DNA of 52,649 bases from Neomoorella sulfitireducens (GCF_024733845.1 NZ_JANRHG010000017.1:1-52649); one strand, 5' to 3'. Positions 8,553-19,536 are shown, counted from the stretch's first letter. Notes: generated by a model not told the origin, from the letters alone. Translations and numbers: made by a program.

Positions 8553-11195
8553 TTGGCTGCGTTAGATAAGGTCTATAATCCTAAAGCCGTAGAAGAAAAA
8601 TGGTATCAGTACTGGACGGAAAACGACTATTTCCGCGGTCCCCTGCCGGCGGCAGGGCAGAAACCCTTCAGCATAGTCATGCCCCCGCCCAACGTTACCG
8701 GGAGCCTGCACCTGGGCCATGCCCTGGATAATACCCTGCAGGATATCCTTACGCGCTGGCACCGCATGCGGGGTGATGCCACCCTCTGGGTGCCTGGTAC
8801 CGATCATGCTGGTATAGCCACCCAGGCCCGGGTGGAAGAAGAGCTGGCCAGGGAAAACTTAAGCAAATACGACCTGGGCCGGGAAAAGTTCCTGGAACGC
8901 GTCTGGGCATGGAAGAACGAGTACGGCAACCGCATTACCAGGCAACTGCGCCTCCTGGGGACATCCTGCGACTGGAGCCGGGAGCGTTTTACCATGGACG
9001 AGGGTTGCTCCCGGGCCGTGCGCGAGGTCTTTGTGCGCCTCTATGAAAAGGGTCTTATCTACCGGGGCAGCTATATCATCAACTGGTGCCCCCGCTGCCA
9101 GACCACCATTTCCGATATCGAGGTAGAACATGAGGAAGAGGACGGCCGCCTCTGGTATATCCGCTATCCCTTTAAAGACGGCAGCGGCGGTATTACCGTG
9201 GCCACCACCCGACCGGAAACCATGCTGGGCGATACGGCCGTAGCCGTCAATCCGGAGGATGAGCGGTACCGGGGCTTAATCGGGAAAACCCTGGTTCTCC
9301 CCCTGGTCAACCGGGAAATCCCTCTCATTGCCGACAGCTATGTTGATCCCTCTTTCGGCACCGGGGCCGTCAAGATAACACCCGCCCATGATCCCAACGA
9401 CTTTGAAGTGGCGGCCCGCCATGATCTTCCCGCCGTTACCGTCATCGGCAAGGACGCGGTAATGACGTCTGAGGCCGGCCCCTATGCAGGTATGGAACGT
9501 TACGCCTGCCGTGAGAAAATAGTCAACGACTTGAAAAATCAAGGCTTTCTGGTCAAGGAGGAAGCCTATAGCCATGCCGTGGGGCACTGTTACCGCTGCG
9601 GCACGATTATTGAACCCCTGGTTTCACCCCAGTGGTTCGTGCGCATGGCCCCCCTGGCGGCACCGGCCATCAGGGCGGCTAAAGAAGGCAGGGTCCGCTT
9701 TGTGCCGGAACGCTTCACGAAGATATACCTGAACTGGCTGGAGAATATTCGCGACTGGTGTATATCCCGCCAGCTGTGGTGGGGCCACCGTATCCCCGTC
9801 TGGTACTGCCAGCAGTGCGGGGAAGAGATCTGCACCGTAGAAGACCCGGTGGAATGCTCGGCCTGCGGCAGTACGGCCCTGGAACAGGACCCCGATGTCC
9901 TGGATACCTGGTTCAGTTCCGCCCTGTGGCCTTTTTCCACCCTGGGATGGCCGGAAGATACGCCGGAACTGCAAACCTTCTATCCTACTTCCGTCCTGGT
10001 GACAGGGCGGGACATCATCTTTTTCTGGGTCGCCAGGATGCTCTTTATGGGCCTGGCTTTCATGGGCGATGTACCCTTCCGGGAGGTGCTCATCCACGGC
10101 CTGGTTTTGGATGCCCAGGGGCGGAAAATGAGCAAATCCCTGGGAAACGGCATCGACCCCATGGAGGTTATCGAAAAATACGGTGCCGACTGCCTGCGCT
10201 TCATGCTGGTTACCGGCAACACGCCGGGGAACGACCTGCGATTTCATCCCGAACGCCTGGAGGGTACCCGCAATTTTACCAATAAAATCTGGAATGCGGC
10301 TCGCTTTGTCCTCCTGAATCTTGAGGATTACAAATCGGTTCCCGTCGAGCCGGGAGAGCTGGCCCTGCCCGACCGCTGGATTTTAAGTCGTTTGAACCGG
10401 CTGATTGGCGAGGTCACGGAAGGCCTGGAAGCCTATGAAATCGGCGAAGTAGCCCGGCGCCTGTATGACTTTTTCTGGGGCGAGTTTTGCGACTGGTATA
10501 TCGAACTAATCAAACCCCGCCTGTACGGCAAGGATCAAAAAGCCCGGCAGGTGGCCCAGGGGGTCGTGGTAGAAGTCCTGGGTAAAAGCCTGCAGCTCCT
10601 CCATCCCTTCATGCCCTTTATTACCGAAGAAATATGGCAGCATTTGCCGGGAAAAAGGGAGAGCATTATGATCAGCCCCTGGCCCCGGGTCCTGCCGGGG
10701 CGGGATGACAGGGAAGCGGAGGAGGCCATGGAACTCATAATGGCCGTCATCAGGGCTGTCCGTAACCTGCGCAGCGAAATGAACGTGCCCCCGGGCCGGA
10801 CGGCAGAGGTCATCCTCGTAGCAGGAGCAGATAAAGACCGGCAAATATTGCAACGGGCCTCCCTTTACCTGGAAGTCTTGGCGGCAGCCAGCCCGGTGCA
10901 GGTGAAGGCCGCTTTATCCCAGCCACCCACCCGGGCGGCTACGGCGGTCACCGGCGGCATCCAGGTATTCCTGCCCCTGGCCGGCCTGATTGACCTGGAG
11001 AAAGAACAGGCCCGCCTGGAGAAGGAACTTAAAAACACCCGGGACGAGCTGGAGAAAGTAGAAAAGAAGCTGGCCAGGGAAGATTTCCGCACCAAGGCCC
11101 CGGCAGCCATTGTGGCCAAGGAGGAAGACAAGGCGGTAGAATTAAAAAATAAGATTGCGGCTTTGAGCCAGCGCCTGGCCTTCCTTAAGGATTAG
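8553..11195 (+). CDS. valS: Valyl-tRNA synthetase
   Basis: A class Ia aminoacyl-tRNA synthetase that charges tRNA-Val and edits misactivated threonine. The HIGH motif is seen in [15 protein letters not shown] and the KMSKS motif in [11 protein letters not shown]. Between them lie the editing domain and the zinc-type Cys pairs CPRC and CQQC/CSAC, and a C-terminal coiled coil ([17 protein letters not shown]) follows the anticodon domain. I chose TTG 8553, eight bases after GAGGAGG, giving 880 residues. The frame opens at GTG 8463, but that extension runs through a palindromic repeat and has no good ribosome-binding site. The next gene, folC, follows after 11 bp. Confidence 0.96.
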   Translation: MAALDKVYNPKAVEEKWYQYWTENDYFRGPLPAAGQKPFSIVMPPPNVTGSLHLGHALDNTLQDILTRWHRMRGDATLWVPGTDHAGIATQARVEEELARENLSKYDLGREKFLERVWAWKNEYGNRITRQLRLLGTSCDWSRERFTMDEGCSRAVREVFVRLYEKGLIYRGSYIINWCPRCQTTISDIEVEHEEEDGRLWYIRYPFKDGSGGITVATTRPETMLGDTAVAVNPEDERYRGLIGKTLVLPLVNREIPLIADSYVDPSFGTGAVKITPAHDPNDFEVAARHDLPAVTVIGKDAVMTSEAGPYAGMERYACREKIVNDLKNQGFLVKEEAYSHAVGHCYRCGTIIEPLVSPQWFVRMAPLAAPAIRAAKEGRVRFVPERFTKIYLNWLENIRDWCISRQLWWGHRIPVWYCQQCGEEICTVEDPVECSACGSTALEQDPDVLDTWFSSALWPFSTLGWPEDTPELQTFYPTSVLVTGRDIIFFWVARMLFMGLAFMGDVPFREVLIHGLVLDAQGRKMSKSLGNGIDPMEVIEKYGADCLRFMLVTGNTPGNDLRFHPERLEGTRNFTNKIWNAARFVLLNLEDYKSVPVEPGELALPDRWILSRLNRLIGEVTEGLEAYEIGEVARRLYDFFWGEFCDWYIELIKPRLYGKDQKARQVAQGVVVEVLGKSLQLLHPFMPFITEEIWQHLPGKRESIMISPWPRVLPGRDDREAEEAMELIMAVIRAVRNLRSEMNVPPGRTAEVILVAGADKDRQILQRASLYLEVLAAASPVQVKAALSQPPTRAATAVTGGIQVFLPLAGLIDLEKEQARLEKELKNTRDELEKVEKKLAREDFRTKAPAAIVAKEEDKAVELKNKIAALSQRLAFLKD

Positions 11196-11206
11196 GAGGC
11201 GAAGGG

Positions 11207-12574
11207 GTGGATTACCAGGAAGCCCTGGATTTCTTAAGGGAACTGACAAAGTTCGGCTTTAACCTGGGCCTGGGGCGGATTCGCGAGCTTACCCGCCGCT
11301 GCGGCTCGCCCCAGGACCGGCTGCGTTTTATCCATATTGGCGGGACCAACGGCAAGGGTTCGGTAGCCGCTATGGTTGCCAGTATCCTGCAGGAGGCCGG
11401 CTACCGGGTAGGTCTTTTTACTTCACCCCACCTCCATTCCTATACCGAACGGATACGGGTTAACGGCATGCCCATTCCCGAGGAGCGACTGGCAGCCCTC
11501 CTTACATGGTTTAAGCCGGTTTTAGAGGCCATGGTGGCTTCGGGTTACGAACAACCGACGGAATTTGAGGTAAGTACGGCGGTAGCCCTGAAGTATTTTG
11601 CCGAAGAAGGTGTTGACCCGGCCGTCCTGGAAGTCGGTTTAGGAGGGGCTATCGATTCGACCAATGTTATACCTGCGGCCCTGGTAAGCTGTATCACCAA
11701 TGTAGGTATGGATCATATGGAGTACCTGGGGAACAATATAGCTGAAATAGCCAGGGTCAAGGCCGGTATAATTAAAAAAGGCGGTACGGTGGTGACTGCC
11801 GCCCACCATCCTGCGGCCCTGGAAGAGATCACCCGTGCCTGCCGGGAAAAAGGCGCTACCCTTTACTGCGTAGGCCGGGAAGTCACCTGGCAGGAGCGGC
11901 GCGTATCCCTGGAGGGGGGCGAGTTTGATCTCGAAGGCCTGCTGCGGTCTTATACCGGCCTTAGAACTCCCCTGCTGGGCAGGCACCAGCTGGAAAATGC
12001 TGCCACCGCCGTTACCATCGTCGAAGCGGCCGTGCGCCACCACGGCCTTGCGGTTACGGAAGGCCATATCCGCCGCGGCCTGACCCGGGCATCATGGCCG
12101 GGGCGCCTGGAAATCATGCACCGGGAACCCATGGTAGTCATTGACGGCGCCCATAATGTTGACGGGGCCAGGACGCTCCGCCGGGCACTGGCAGAATTGT
12201 TTTCCTACCGGCGGCTGATCCTGGTACTCGGCATGCTGGCCGACAAAGAACGGGAAAAAGTAGTAGCCGAGCTGGCCCCGCTGGCGTCTGTGGTTATTAT
12301 TTCCAGGCCCAACAATCACCGTGCCGGGAACTGGCAGTCCCTGGCAGACCTGGCGCGCCGGTATGGAGGACAAATAAAAATTATTGAAGATATCCCCGAA
12401 GCCGTGGCATGCGCTTTAAATATTGCCGGGCCGTCTGATCTCATCTGTGTAACAGGATCACTGTACATGGTGGCAGATGCGCGGGAATGGCTCAAGAAGC
12501 TTAAAAAAGAGGATTCTACCTGCCGGCAGCGAATATCTTTTGAAGGTTATTCGTACAAGGATACAAGGCCATAG
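11207..12574 (+). CDS. folC: Folylpolyglutamate synthase / dihydrofolate synthase
   Basis: A Mur-ligase-fold ATP-dependent enzyme that adds glutamate to folates; folate is the one-carbon carrier of the acetogenic Wood-Ljungdahl pathway. The P-loop [14 protein letters not shown] lies near residues 45-58, and the Mur-type [11 protein letters not shown] motif is near residue 310. At 455 residues it is a little longer than usual because of a basic C-terminal tail. GTG 11207 follows AGGAGGCGAAGG and lies 11 bp after valS, suggesting co-transcription. Confidence 0.95.
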   Translation: MDYQEALDFLRELTKFGFNLGLGRIRELTRRCGSPQDRLRFIHIGGTNGKGSVAAMVASILQEAGYRVGLFTSPHLHSYTERIRVNGMPIPEERLAALLTWFKPVLEAMVASGYEQPTEFEVSTAVALKYFAEEGVDPAVLEVGLGGAIDSTNVIPAALVSCITNVGMDHMEYLGNNIAEIARVKAGIIKKGGTVVTAAHHPAALEEITRACREKGATLYCVGREVTWQERRVSLEGGEFDLEGLLRSYTGLRTPLLGRHQLENAATAVTIVEAAVRHHGLAVTEGHIRRGLTRASWPGRLEIMHREPMVVIDGAHNVDGARTLRRALAELFSYRRLILVLGMLADKEREKVVAELAPLASVVIISRPNNHRAGNWQSLADLARRYGGQIKIIEDIPEAVACALNIAGPSDLICVTGSLYMVADAREWLKKLKKEDSTCRQRISFEGYSYKDTRP

Positions 12575-12599
12575 CAAATATCAAGGAGGGCAGTTAAAG

Positions 12600-13247
12600 G
12601 TGAAGACTTTAAAAATACCCGAGGCTACCATTACCCGCCTTTCGGTTTATTCCCGTTACCTGGCCCATGTAGACAGGCGGGGTGTAACGACCATCTCTTC
12701 CGGGGAAATAGCCGACGGCGTCGGCGTCAGCCCGGCCCAGGTACGCAAGGACCTGGCGTATTTCGGTGAATTCGGCACCCGCGGTGTGGGGTATAATGTA
12801 AAAGACCTGTACTGGCATATCATTAAGATCCTGGGCCTCAACACCACCTGGTCGGTGGTAATTATCGGCGCCGGTAACCTGGGTACGGCCCTGTCTATGT
12901 ATGGCGGCTTCCGGGAGCGCGGTTTTAAAGTGGTGGGAATATTTGATAATGACCCCCATAAAATCGGCTACCGGCTAAACGGGGTTGAAATATACCCCAT
13001 GGAACGCCTTAAGGAAATTATCGAACGGGAGAAGGCTAATATTGCCATCATAGCCGTACCGGCAGACCATGCCCAGGACGTTGCCAATTTACTGGTGGAA
13101 ACAAGCATTCAGGGGATATTAAACTTTGCCCCCCGGGCCCTTAATGTGCCCGACCATATTGAACTGCGGAATGTCGATCTTTCCGTAAACCTGGAACTTC
13201 TTACCTTCAACCTGGCCGTGCGCCGGAATATGAAGGGCGCGCGGTAA
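12600..13247 (+). CDS. rex: Redox-sensing transcriptional repressor Rex
   Basis: Rex represses fermentative and energy genes until NADH rises. The 215-residue product has an N-terminal winged-helix DNA-binding domain (with [18 protein letters not shown], residues about 45-62) and a Rossmann domain with the dinucleotide motif [14 protein letters not shown] 12600 lies nine bases after AAGGAGGG. The frame is open further upstream, but this start matches the family length and N-terminus. It follows folC by 25 bp. Confidence 0.96.
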   Translation: MKTLKIPEATITRLSVYSRYLAHVDRRGVTTISSGEIADGVGVSPAQVRKDLAYFGEFGTRGVGYNVKDLYWHIIKILGLNTTWSVVIIGAGNLGTALSMYGGFRERGFKVVGIFDNDPHKIGYRLNGVEIYPMERLKEIIEREKANIAIIAVPADHAQDVANLLVETSIQGILNFAPRALNVPDHIELRNVDLSVNLELLTFNLAVRRNMKGAR

Positions 13248-13261
13248 ACCTGCCGTTTTAT

Positions 13262-13375
13262 AAGGTTCAAGAGCCCCGGGCATGACGGTGAGGAGCGGTC
13301 GAGCCGTAGCCCGCACGCAAGGGAATACGCGATTGGAAAGACGGTGACGACTGCCCCCGGTTATCCCGGAGGATT
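13262..13375. repeat. GC-rich structured intergenic sequence, possible repeat relative
   Basis: The rex-maf gap contains GAGCCGTAGCCCGC followed by CAAGGGAAT. It resembles GAGCCGTAGGCCGC followed by CAAGGGCCAT in the element at 14036-14209, and similar short GC-rich stretches pair within it. The kinship is suggestive only. No coding potential is evident. Confidence 0.35.
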
Positions 13376-13401
13376 GAAGGAAAAAAAGGAAGAACATCGA
13401 A

Positions 13402-14019
13402 GTGGAGAGATTGATACTGGCTTCTTCTTCGCCGCGCCGGCGCGAGCTCCTGCAGCGTATAGGGTTAAGCTTTGAAGTCTGCCCCAGCCGGGTGGACGAA
13501 AATTTCTTTAGAGACCTGCCGCCGGCGCAAAGGGTGGAGCGCCTGGCCCTGGCCAAGGCAAAGGCCGTGGCCAGTTTATTTAGAGAAGGCCTGGTAATCG
13601 GCGCCGATACCATTGTCGTCTGCCAGGGGCAGGTCCTGGGTAAACCGGCCTCGGCAGCAGAAGCAACGGCGATGCTGGCCTTTTTAAGCGGGCGTACCCA
13701 TACCGTTTATACCGGGGTAGCGGTAGTACGCGCACCGGGCGGCGAGGAACGATTTACCCACGCCGGCACGGAAGTAACCTTTCGCCATCTAACACCGGCC
13801 GTCATTTCTGCTTACGTAGCTACAGGAGAACCTTTAGATAAAGCAGGAGCTTACGGGATCCAGGGACGCGGCGCCCTGCTGGTGGAAAGCATCAACGGTG
13901 ACTATTTTAACGTCGTTGGCCTGCCCCTGGTGAAAGTAGCCGAACTGCTGGAAGAATTCGGTGTTGATGTGTGGGGAGGAGCCTCCCATGGAGATGAGTC
14001 GCCACCAGCGAGGACATGA
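13402..14019 (+). CDS. maf: Maf-family nucleoside triphosphate pyrophosphatase
   Basis: Maf proteins hydrolyse non-canonical or pyrimidine nucleoside triphosphates and have been linked to septum inhibition. The 205-residue product begins with the diagnostic LILASSSPRRRELL and continues with ADTIVVCQGQVLGKP and SGRTHTVYTGVAV, all conserved in the family. The start is GTG 13402, behind AAAGGAAGAA. It opens the division and shape block together with radC and mreBCD. The last 20 residues look like a non-conserved extension. Confidence 0.93.
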   Translation: MERLILASSSPRRRELLQRIGLSFEVCPSRVDENFFRDLPPAQRVERLALAKAKAVASLFREGLVIGADTIVVCQGQVLGKPASAAEATAMLAFLSGRTHTVYTGVAVVRAPGGEERFTHAGTEVTFRHLTPAVISAYVATGEPLDKAGAYGIQGRGALLVESINGDYFNVVGLPLVKVAELLEEFGVDVWGGASHGDESPPART

Positions 14020-14035
14020 AAATGACTGGCTGGCA

Positions 14036-14209
14036 TTTGTCGGAAGCGAGCGACTTGGCCTGAGTGGCGAAGCGGCCTAAGCGAAGCTGAGGAGCGAGGC
14101 CGGATTCTAAAGGCAAGGATGCCGAATAGGCCGGGAACCCCGCCCGGGCCTGAGGCTGAGCCGTAGGCCGCTCCACAAGGGCCATGGAGCGAGCGAGACA
14201 ATGCCAGCC
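14036..14209. repeat. Palindromic intergenic element, long copy
   Basis: The ends CTGGCTGGCATTTGTC (14036-14051) and GACAATGCCAGCC (14197-14209) are inverted repeats with one extra base. Inside are GAGCGAGCGACTTGG-like and GAGGAGCGAGGCC segments able to form further hairpins. The left end matches the minus strand of the short element at 8466-8519. It fills most of the maf-radC gap and has no credible gene. It looks like a miniature or REP-like element. Confidence 0.6.
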
Positions 14210-14239
14210 TGCTATAGAGTTATTTTCGGAGGAGAGAGA

Positions 14240-14935
14240 ATGACCGGGGAAGCAGCGAAAGGAACGACCATTAAAGGGATGCCGGCCGACTTGCGGCCCC
14301 GGGAAAGGCTGTTGAGTTCCGGTCCCCAGGCCCTGTCCAATGCCGAACTTCTGGCCATCCTCATCCGCACGGGCACCAGGACCGAGACGGCCATCGACGT
14401 GGCGCAACGCCTGCTTTCCCGGCCCGAAGGCCTCCAGTACCTGGCCGCTGCCTCCCTGGAAGAGTTGCAGAAAGAAAAAGGAATCGGGCTGGCCAAAGCA
14501 GCAGAGCTAAAAGCCGCCCTGGAACTGGGGCGGCGCCTGGCCGCCTTTAACCTTTCCCGGGCGGCGATTAAGAACCCGTGGGATGTAGCCGGCCTCCTCA
14601 TGGAGGAAATGCGCTACCTCGACCGGGAAAATTTCCGTACCATATCCTTAAATACTAAAAATCAGGTCATCGGTATCGATAGTGTCTCTGTCGGGAGCCT
14701 CAATTCTTCTCCGGCCCACCCGCGGGAGGTGTTTAAAGATCCAATCAGGCGCAGCGCGGCTGCCATCATCCTGGTTCATAATCACCCCAGCGGCGATCCT
14801 ACCCCCAGCCAGGACGACCTGGCGGTTACCCGGCGCCTGGTGGAAGCCGGCCAGATCTTAGGTATTGAAGTGCTGGATCATTTAATTATCGGCGACGGTC
14901 GCTTTACCAGCTTTAAGGAGCGAAATCTTTTATAA
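14240..14935 (+). CDS. radC: RadC-family JAB-domain protein
   Basis: The 231-residue protein has an N-terminal helix-hairpin-helix-like region (RPRERLLSSGPQALSNAELLA, then KGIGLAKAAELKAA) and a C-terminal JAB/MPN metalloprotease-like domain. The metal motif appears as HNHPSGDPTPSQDD (HxHPSGx7D). The old link to DNA repair in Escherichia coli is doubtful and the real function is unknown. I chose ATG 14240, behind GGAGGAGA; an upstream ATG at 14201 lies inside the palindromic repeat. The position before mreB is common in Firmicutes. Confidence 0.94.
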   Translation: MTGEAAKGTTIKGMPADLRPRERLLSSGPQALSNAELLAILIRTGTRTETAIDVAQRLLSRPEGLQYLAAASLEELQKEKGIGLAKAAELKAALELGRRLAAFNLSRAAIKNPWDVAGLLMEEMRYLDRENFRTISLNTKNQVIGIDSVSVGSLNSSPAHPREVFKDPIRRSAAAIILVHNHPSGDPTPSQDDLAVTRRLVEAGQILGIEVLDHLIIGDGRFTSFKERNLL

Positions 14936-15003
14936 TGTAAAGCCTGCAAACTAATATTACATGATACTGGCAACTGGCAGGTGGGACTTCTATTTATAAC
15001 CTG

Positions 15004-15032
15004 TTGCCCCTGCCTTTATCATGTACTATAAT
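15004..15032 (+). promoter_or_regulatory. Sigma-A promoter of mreB
   Basis: TTGCCC (15004-15009) and a perfect TATAAT (15027-15032) are spaced by 17 bp and lie 32 bp before the mreB start. It probably drives the mreB-mreC-mreD-mrdA transcript, which ends at the hairpin near 19537. Confidence 0.75.
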
Positions 15033-15063
15033 GGGTGCGAGTTAAAAGGAAGGAGCTAATGGC

Positions 15064-16104
15064 ATGCTTTTTGCCCGGGATCTCGGGATTGACCTGGGTA
15101 CGGCCAACACCCTGGTTCATGTCCGTAACAAGGGCATTGTCCTGCGAGAACCCTCGGTGGTCGCCATCCAGAGGGGAACGGGGAATGTCCTGGCCGTTGG
15201 CGAAGAAGCCAAGCGGATGATTGGCCGCACTCCTGGTAATATTGTTGCCATCCGCCCTTTAAAGGATGGCGTCATTGCCGATTTTGATGTTACCCAGAGT
15301 ATGCTGCGGTATTTTATTGAAAAGTCCATTTCCAAGGGATTTCTGGTACGGCCGCGGGTAGTGGTAGGCGTTCCTTCCGGGGTTACGGCCGTGGAAGCGC
15401 GGGCCGTCCGGGAAGCGGCCTTCCAGGCGGGAGCCAAGGAAGCCTATCTCATTGAGGAACCCATGGCGGCGGCCATCGGTGCCGGGTTACCGGTTTATGA
15501 GCCGACAGGCAACATGATTGTTGATATCGGCGGCGGTACCACCGAAGTGGCCGTTATTTCCCTGGGAGGTATTGTCACCAGCCGCTCCATTCGCATCGGC
15601 GGCGATGAAATGGATGAGGCCATTACCCAGTATATTAAACGCACCTACAACCTGATGATTGGTGAACGGACGGCGGAAGAAATCAAGATTGAACTGGGAG
15701 CGGCCTTTTTCGACGATACGGAAGAGGATAAGGAACGCAGACAACGCACCTATGCCGTCCGCGGCCGGGATCTGGTAACCGGCCTGCCCAAGACAGTTGA
15801 GATTACGGCAACTGAAGTCCAGGAAGCCCTGGCGGAACCGGTGGCCGCCATCCTGGAAGCCATTAAGGTCTGCCTGGAGAGGACGCCGCCCGAGCTGGCT
15901 GCCGACCTTATGGACCGGGGCATCGTCCTGGCCGGGGGTGGATCCCTGCTCTGGGGCCTGGACCGCCTGGTGAGCCAGGAAACGGGCATGCCTGTGAATA
16001 TGGCGGAAGATCCCCTGACGGCCGTGGCCGTAGGTACGGGTAAGGTCCTGGAAAATATTGAAGTTCTGAAACGAGTGCTCTTGCCGTCACAGCGCGTAGG
16101 TTAA
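15064..16104 (+). CDS. mreB: Rod-shape determining protein MreB
   Basis: A bacterial actin that polymerises on the inner face of the membrane and guides lateral wall synthesis. The 346 residues carry the actin-fold phosphate loops ([14 protein letters not shown] near the N-terminus and [14 protein letters not shown] near residue 160) and the adenosine motif [15 protein letters not shown] near residue 283. ATG 15064 lies eight bases after AAGGAAGGAG. It is the first gene of the mreBCD-mrdA unit, behind a clear sigma-A promoter. Confidence 0.97.
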   Translation: MLFARDLGIDLGTANTLVHVRNKGIVLREPSVVAIQRGTGNVLAVGEEAKRMIGRTPGNIVAIRPLKDGVIADFDVTQSMLRYFIEKSISKGFLVRPRVVVGVPSGVTAVEARAVREAAFQAGAKEAYLIEEPMAAAIGAGLPVYEPTGNMIVDIGGGTTEVAVISLGGIVTSRSIRIGGDEMDEAITQYIKRTYNLMIGERTAEEIKIELGAAFFDDTEEDKERRQRTYAVRGRDLVTGLPKTVEITATEVQEALAEPVAAILEAIKVCLERTPPELAADLMDRGIVLAGGGSLLWGLDRLVSQETGMPVNMAEDPLTAVAVGTGKVLENIEVLKRVLLPSQRVG

Positions 16105-16118
16105 GGGAGGGAAGAGCT

Positions 16119-17033
16119 TTGGGCCCCCTCCGGCGGAAGCTCATGATCCCTCTCATCCTGGTCCTGGCTGCCGTTAGCCTCTATTTCGTCATGCGCTGGA
16201 CGGCCCTGGAGCGGGAACGTTTGAGCGTTATAGAAGGTGCCCTCCGGGATGCCCTGGCCCCGGTGGAAAAGGGTATTACCCTGGTGGTAAACAAAGCCGG
16301 GGGCTGGCTGGCGGTAATCAAAAATTACAGCCGCCTCCAGGCCGAAAACCAGGCCTTAAAAGAGGAAGTAGCGGCTTTAAGGACGGCTAATATTCAACTG
16401 GAAGAATACCGCCAGGAAAACCTCCGCCTCCGCGAACTCCTAAATTTTACGGAAGTCAATCGCAATGCCTATGATTTTGTCGTGGCCCCGGTAATCGCCC
16501 GTAATCCTTCTAACTGGTACCAGAGTCTTACCCTGGGACTGGGGACCGCGGCGGGACTGCAGAAGGACCAGGTGGTGGTTACTTCCCGGGGGGTGGTCGG
16601 CAGGATTACCGCCGTCACGCCCCGGACGGCGGAAGTCCTGCTTATCTTGGACCGGGAAGGTGCCCTGGGCGGCATGATCCAGGTTAACCGGACTCCGGGC
16701 ATTGTCGAAGGGAGCCCTGATTACCGCGGCTACCTGCAGATGATTCATATTGCCCGCGACGCCCCGGTAATGGAAAACCAGGTGGTCGTCACTTCCGGCC
16801 TGGGCGGTATTTATCCCAGGGGCTTATTCCTGGGAACGGTGGTCAAAATTTTACCCGAGCCTGACGGGCTTATGAAACGGGCTATAATTGAACCGTCGGT
16901 AGATTTTGACCGGCTGGAAGAAGTCCTGGTCATTACGCGGGTCAAGGAGGGCATTGCAGATGCAGTTCCTGGGGTTGATGCTCCTCTGGCTGGCAGCCCT
17001 TATCCTGGAAGCAACCCTGCTGCCAGCCTTTAA
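16119..17033 (+). CDS. mreC: Rod-shape determining protein MreC
   Basis: A bitopic membrane protein whose extracellular beta domain links MreB to the wall synthases. The 304-residue product has one N-terminal membrane segment (residues about 8-24), a coiled coil (YSRLQAENQALKEEVAALR) and a beta-rich domain ending near residue 280, then a flexible tail. The start is TTG 16119, behind GGGAGGGAAG. Its last 74 bases overlap mreD in another frame. Confidence 0.94.
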   Translation: MGPLRRKLMIPLILVLAAVSLYFVMRWTALERERLSVIEGALRDALAPVEKGITLVVNKAGGWLAVIKNYSRLQAENQALKEEVAALRTANIQLEEYRQENLRLRELLNFTEVNRNAYDFVVAPVIARNPSNWYQSLTLGLGTAAGLQKDQVVVTSRGVVGRITAVTPRTAEVLLILDREGALGGMIQVNRTPGIVEGSPDYRGYLQMIHIARDAPVMENQVVVTSGLGGIYPRGLFLGTVVKILPEPDGLMKRAIIEPSVDFDRLEEVLVITRVKEGIADAVPGVDAPLAGSPYPGSNPAASL

Positions 17034-17463
17034 AATGGCAGGAGTCAAGGCCGACCTGCTTACAGTTTTTCTAACTATTTTTGCCTTTCTTAAAGGGGCG
17101 CCCGGGGGAGCTGCCGCCGGTTTTTTTTGCGGGCTCCTGGAAGACTTGTACCTGGCCAAATTTTTAGGTCTCAATGCCCTGATCAGGATGGCAACCGGTT
17201 ACCTGGTCGGTTTGAGTAAAGATTGGTTGAATCGTGACAACATTCTAGCACCCGGTATTCTTACTTTCGTGGCGACCGTTGGCCAGGGATTTTTATTTTT
17301 GTTTATAAGCTACCTGGCGGGATTTAAATATCCCTGGCTGGCCGGGATGTTAACCGTAGTATTGCCCATGGCCTTATATAATAGCAGCCTAGCCGTGCTG
17401 GGTTACAGCATCTATCAAGGGGGAGCAGCATGGGGGAGCAGGAAAAGGAAAACTGGAAACTGA
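16960..17463 (+). CDS. mreD: Rod-shape determining protein MreD
   Basis: A small polytopic membrane protein of the elongasome. The chosen start, ATG 16960, is eight bases after AAGGAGGG and gives 167 residues with four to five hydrophobic segments, usual for MreD. An in-frame upstream ATG at 16906 would add a charged, non-membrane leader and lacks a good ribosome-binding site. The gene starts inside the end of mreC and runs 34 bp into mrdA, a sign of tight translational coupling. Confidence 0.92.
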   Translation: MQFLGLMLLWLAALILEATLLPAFKMAGVKADLLTVFLTIFAFLKGAPGGAAAGFFCGLLEDLYLAKFLGLNALIRMATGYLVGLSKDWLNRDNILAPGILTFVATVGQGFLFLFISYLAGFKYPWLAGMLTVVLPMALYNSSLAVLGYSIYQGGAAWGSRKRKTGN

Positions 17464-19508
17464 AACTCTCCAGGCGCCTTAAAGGTTATCTGGGAATTCT
17501 TATTTTTATTTTTGCCCTCTTAACCTCCCGCCTGTTTTTTCTCCAGGTTGTCAACGCCCAGGAATTCAGCAAGCAGTCGGCCGAGAACCGCATCCGGATC
17601 AACCCCATTGAAGCCCGCCGGGGCGATATCCTGGATAGGAACGGCCAGGTCCTGGCCACCAGCCAGCCCGTATATGTCGTTACCATCCGCAGCGTCCCCA
17701 ACCAGGACCTGGATACAGTTATTAATAACCTTGCCGCCCTCCTGGCAGACCCGGAACTGACACCGGAGGTTATTAAAGAATTAATCAAGAAGAACCCTTT
17801 CCGTTACCAGTCCACGGAGATAAAGAGGCTTCCGGCCAGCGATCCGGCAGCTATAGCTACAATAACCCGGCTCGAGGAGCACCGCCAGGACCTGCCGGGG
17901 GTAAATATTACCGAGGAACCCCAGCGTTATTACCCCTACGGCTCCCTGGCCGGGCACCTGCTGGGTTATGTCGGCCAGATAACCCAGCAGGAACTGGAAG
18001 CCAGGAAAGAAGAAAATTACGGCATCAACGATAAAATCGGCAAGAGCGGTATTGAAGCCTTCCTGGAATACAGCAACGCCGACGGCCAGGAGATAGGACT
18101 GCGCGGTAAAAAGGGCGCCGAACAGGTGGAAGTTGACGCTGCCAATCGTAAGGTACGGGACCTGGTAACCCTGCCGCCCACACCGGGCGATACCGTCCAG
18201 CTTACTATCGACTTAAAGCTCCAGCAGACCCTGGAAAAAGCTATGGACCAGGTGATAGCGGCTACAAAGGAGAGGAACCCCAAAGCCGGCGGCGGGGCGG
18301 CGGTGGTCCTGGATGTTAAGAGCGGGGCGATCCTGGCCATGGCCAGTAAACCCGATCTGGATCCCAACGACTTTGTTAACGGCAACTTTGCCAGGAAACA
18401 GGGCTATTATAATGACCCGCGCCTGAGACCCCTTTTCAACCGGGCCATCCAGGGTGTCTACCCGCCCGGCTCCACATTTAAGCCCATTACGGCCATGGCA
18501 GCCCTGGATGCCGGTGTAGTGCAACCCCAGGACACCGTTTATGACGGCGGCCGCTACTGGAAACCGGGAGGAATTACCTGCTGGGCGGTCCACGGTAATG
18601 TTAATTTATATCGCGGCATGGCCGTCTCCTGCAATACCTATTTCCAGTGGGCCGGGGAACTCGCCGGCATCGATAAAATCAATGCTGTGGCGGCGCAATT
18701 TGGCCTGGGAGAACCTACAGGGGTTGTCGGCCTCCACGGAGAAGCCCGGGGCATCCTGCCTTCACCGGCGTGGAAAAAAGAGATTAATGCCCCTTACTGG
18801 GACCGGTGGCTAAAAAACCAGGAAGAACGCATTGAAAAGAAATATGCCGGCTTGCTGGCTTCGGCCCCTCCTGAGGAAAAAGGCAAGCTGCTGCAGCAGA
18901 AAGAAAGGGAGCTAAATCAGGTTAGAGCCGAGTACCGGATCAATTTTAACTTCAACACGACCTGGCAGCCTTTTAATACTTATAATACCTCCATCGGCCA
19001 GGGCGATAATGGCTATACCATCATCCAGCTGGCCAATTATATAGCCACCCTGGCCAACGGGGGTACCCGCTGGCGCCCCTACCTGGTAGATAAGGTTATC
19101 GGCACCGACGGTTCGCTGAAAAAACAATACCAGGCCGAAGCTGCCGGGAGGGTGACGGTTTCGCAAGATGTCATGGCCGAGGTACGGCGGGCCATGCTGG
19201 AAGTGACCCGGGGTAGCGATGGTACTGCCGCTTTCCTTTTTCGCGATTTCCCACCGGATCTTCAGGTAGCGGCCAAGACCGGCACGGCCCAGACCGGGCT
19301 GGCCGGCGACGACAAAAATAGCGATTTTTACGGGCTTTTTGTAGCCTTTGCTCCCTATAACGACCCGCAAATTGCTGTCGCAGTTATCATTGAATACGCC
19401 CAGCATGGCGGCGACTCCGCCGGTGCGGTAGCCCGGGCAGTCCTGGCCCAGTACTTTGGTCTCACGGAAATCTTGAATAAACCTTTTAACGGCATTGCCG
19501 TGGAATAA
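17430..19508 (+). CDS. mrdA: Penicillin-binding protein 2, elongasome transpeptidase
   Basis: A class B penicillin-binding protein that cross-links lateral wall peptidoglycan in partnership with RodA. The 692-residue product has a single N-terminal membrane anchor (residues about 20-38), a PBP dimer domain, and a transpeptidase domain with the three motifs GSTFKP (catalytic Ser), SCN and AKTGTAQTG. A charged insertion of about 60 residues (NQEERIEKKYAGLL region) sits between the second and third motifs. ATG 17430 overlaps the end of mreD. A strong terminator follows. Confidence 0.95.
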   Translation: MGEQEKENWKLKLSRRLKGYLGILIFIFALLTSRLFFLQVVNAQEFSKQSAENRIRINPIEARRGDILDRNGQVLATSQPVYVVTIRSVPNQDLDTVINNLAALLADPELTPEVIKELIKKNPFRYQSTEIKRLPASDPAAIATITRLEEHRQDLPGVNITEEPQRYYPYGSLAGHLLGYVGQITQQELEARKEENYGINDKIGKSGIEAFLEYSNADGQEIGLRGKKGAEQVEVDAANRKVRDLVTLPPTPGDTVQLTIDLKLQQTLEKAMDQVIAATKERNPKAGGGAAVVLDVKSGAILAMASKPDLDPNDFVNGNFARKQGYYNDPRLRPLFNRAIQGVYPPGSTFKPITAMAALDAGVVQPQDTVYDGGRYWKPGGITCWAVHGNVNLYRGMAVSCNTYFQWAGELAGIDKINAVAAQFGLGEPTGVVGLHGEARGILPSPAWKKEINAPYWDRWLKNQEERIEKKYAGLLASAPPEEKGKLLQQKERELNQVRAEYRINFNFNTTWQPFNTYNTSIGQGDNGYTIIQLANYIATLANGGTRWRPYLVDKVIGTDGSLKKQYQAEAAGRVTVSQDVMAEVRRAMLEVTRGSDGTAAFLFRDFPPDLQVAAKTGTAQTGLAGDDKNSDFYGLFVAFAPYNDPQIAVAVIIEYAQHGGDSAGAVARAVLAQYFGLTEILNKPFNGIAVE

Positions 19509-19536
19509 TGTCAGGTGGCGTCTTTATATGCTGAGA

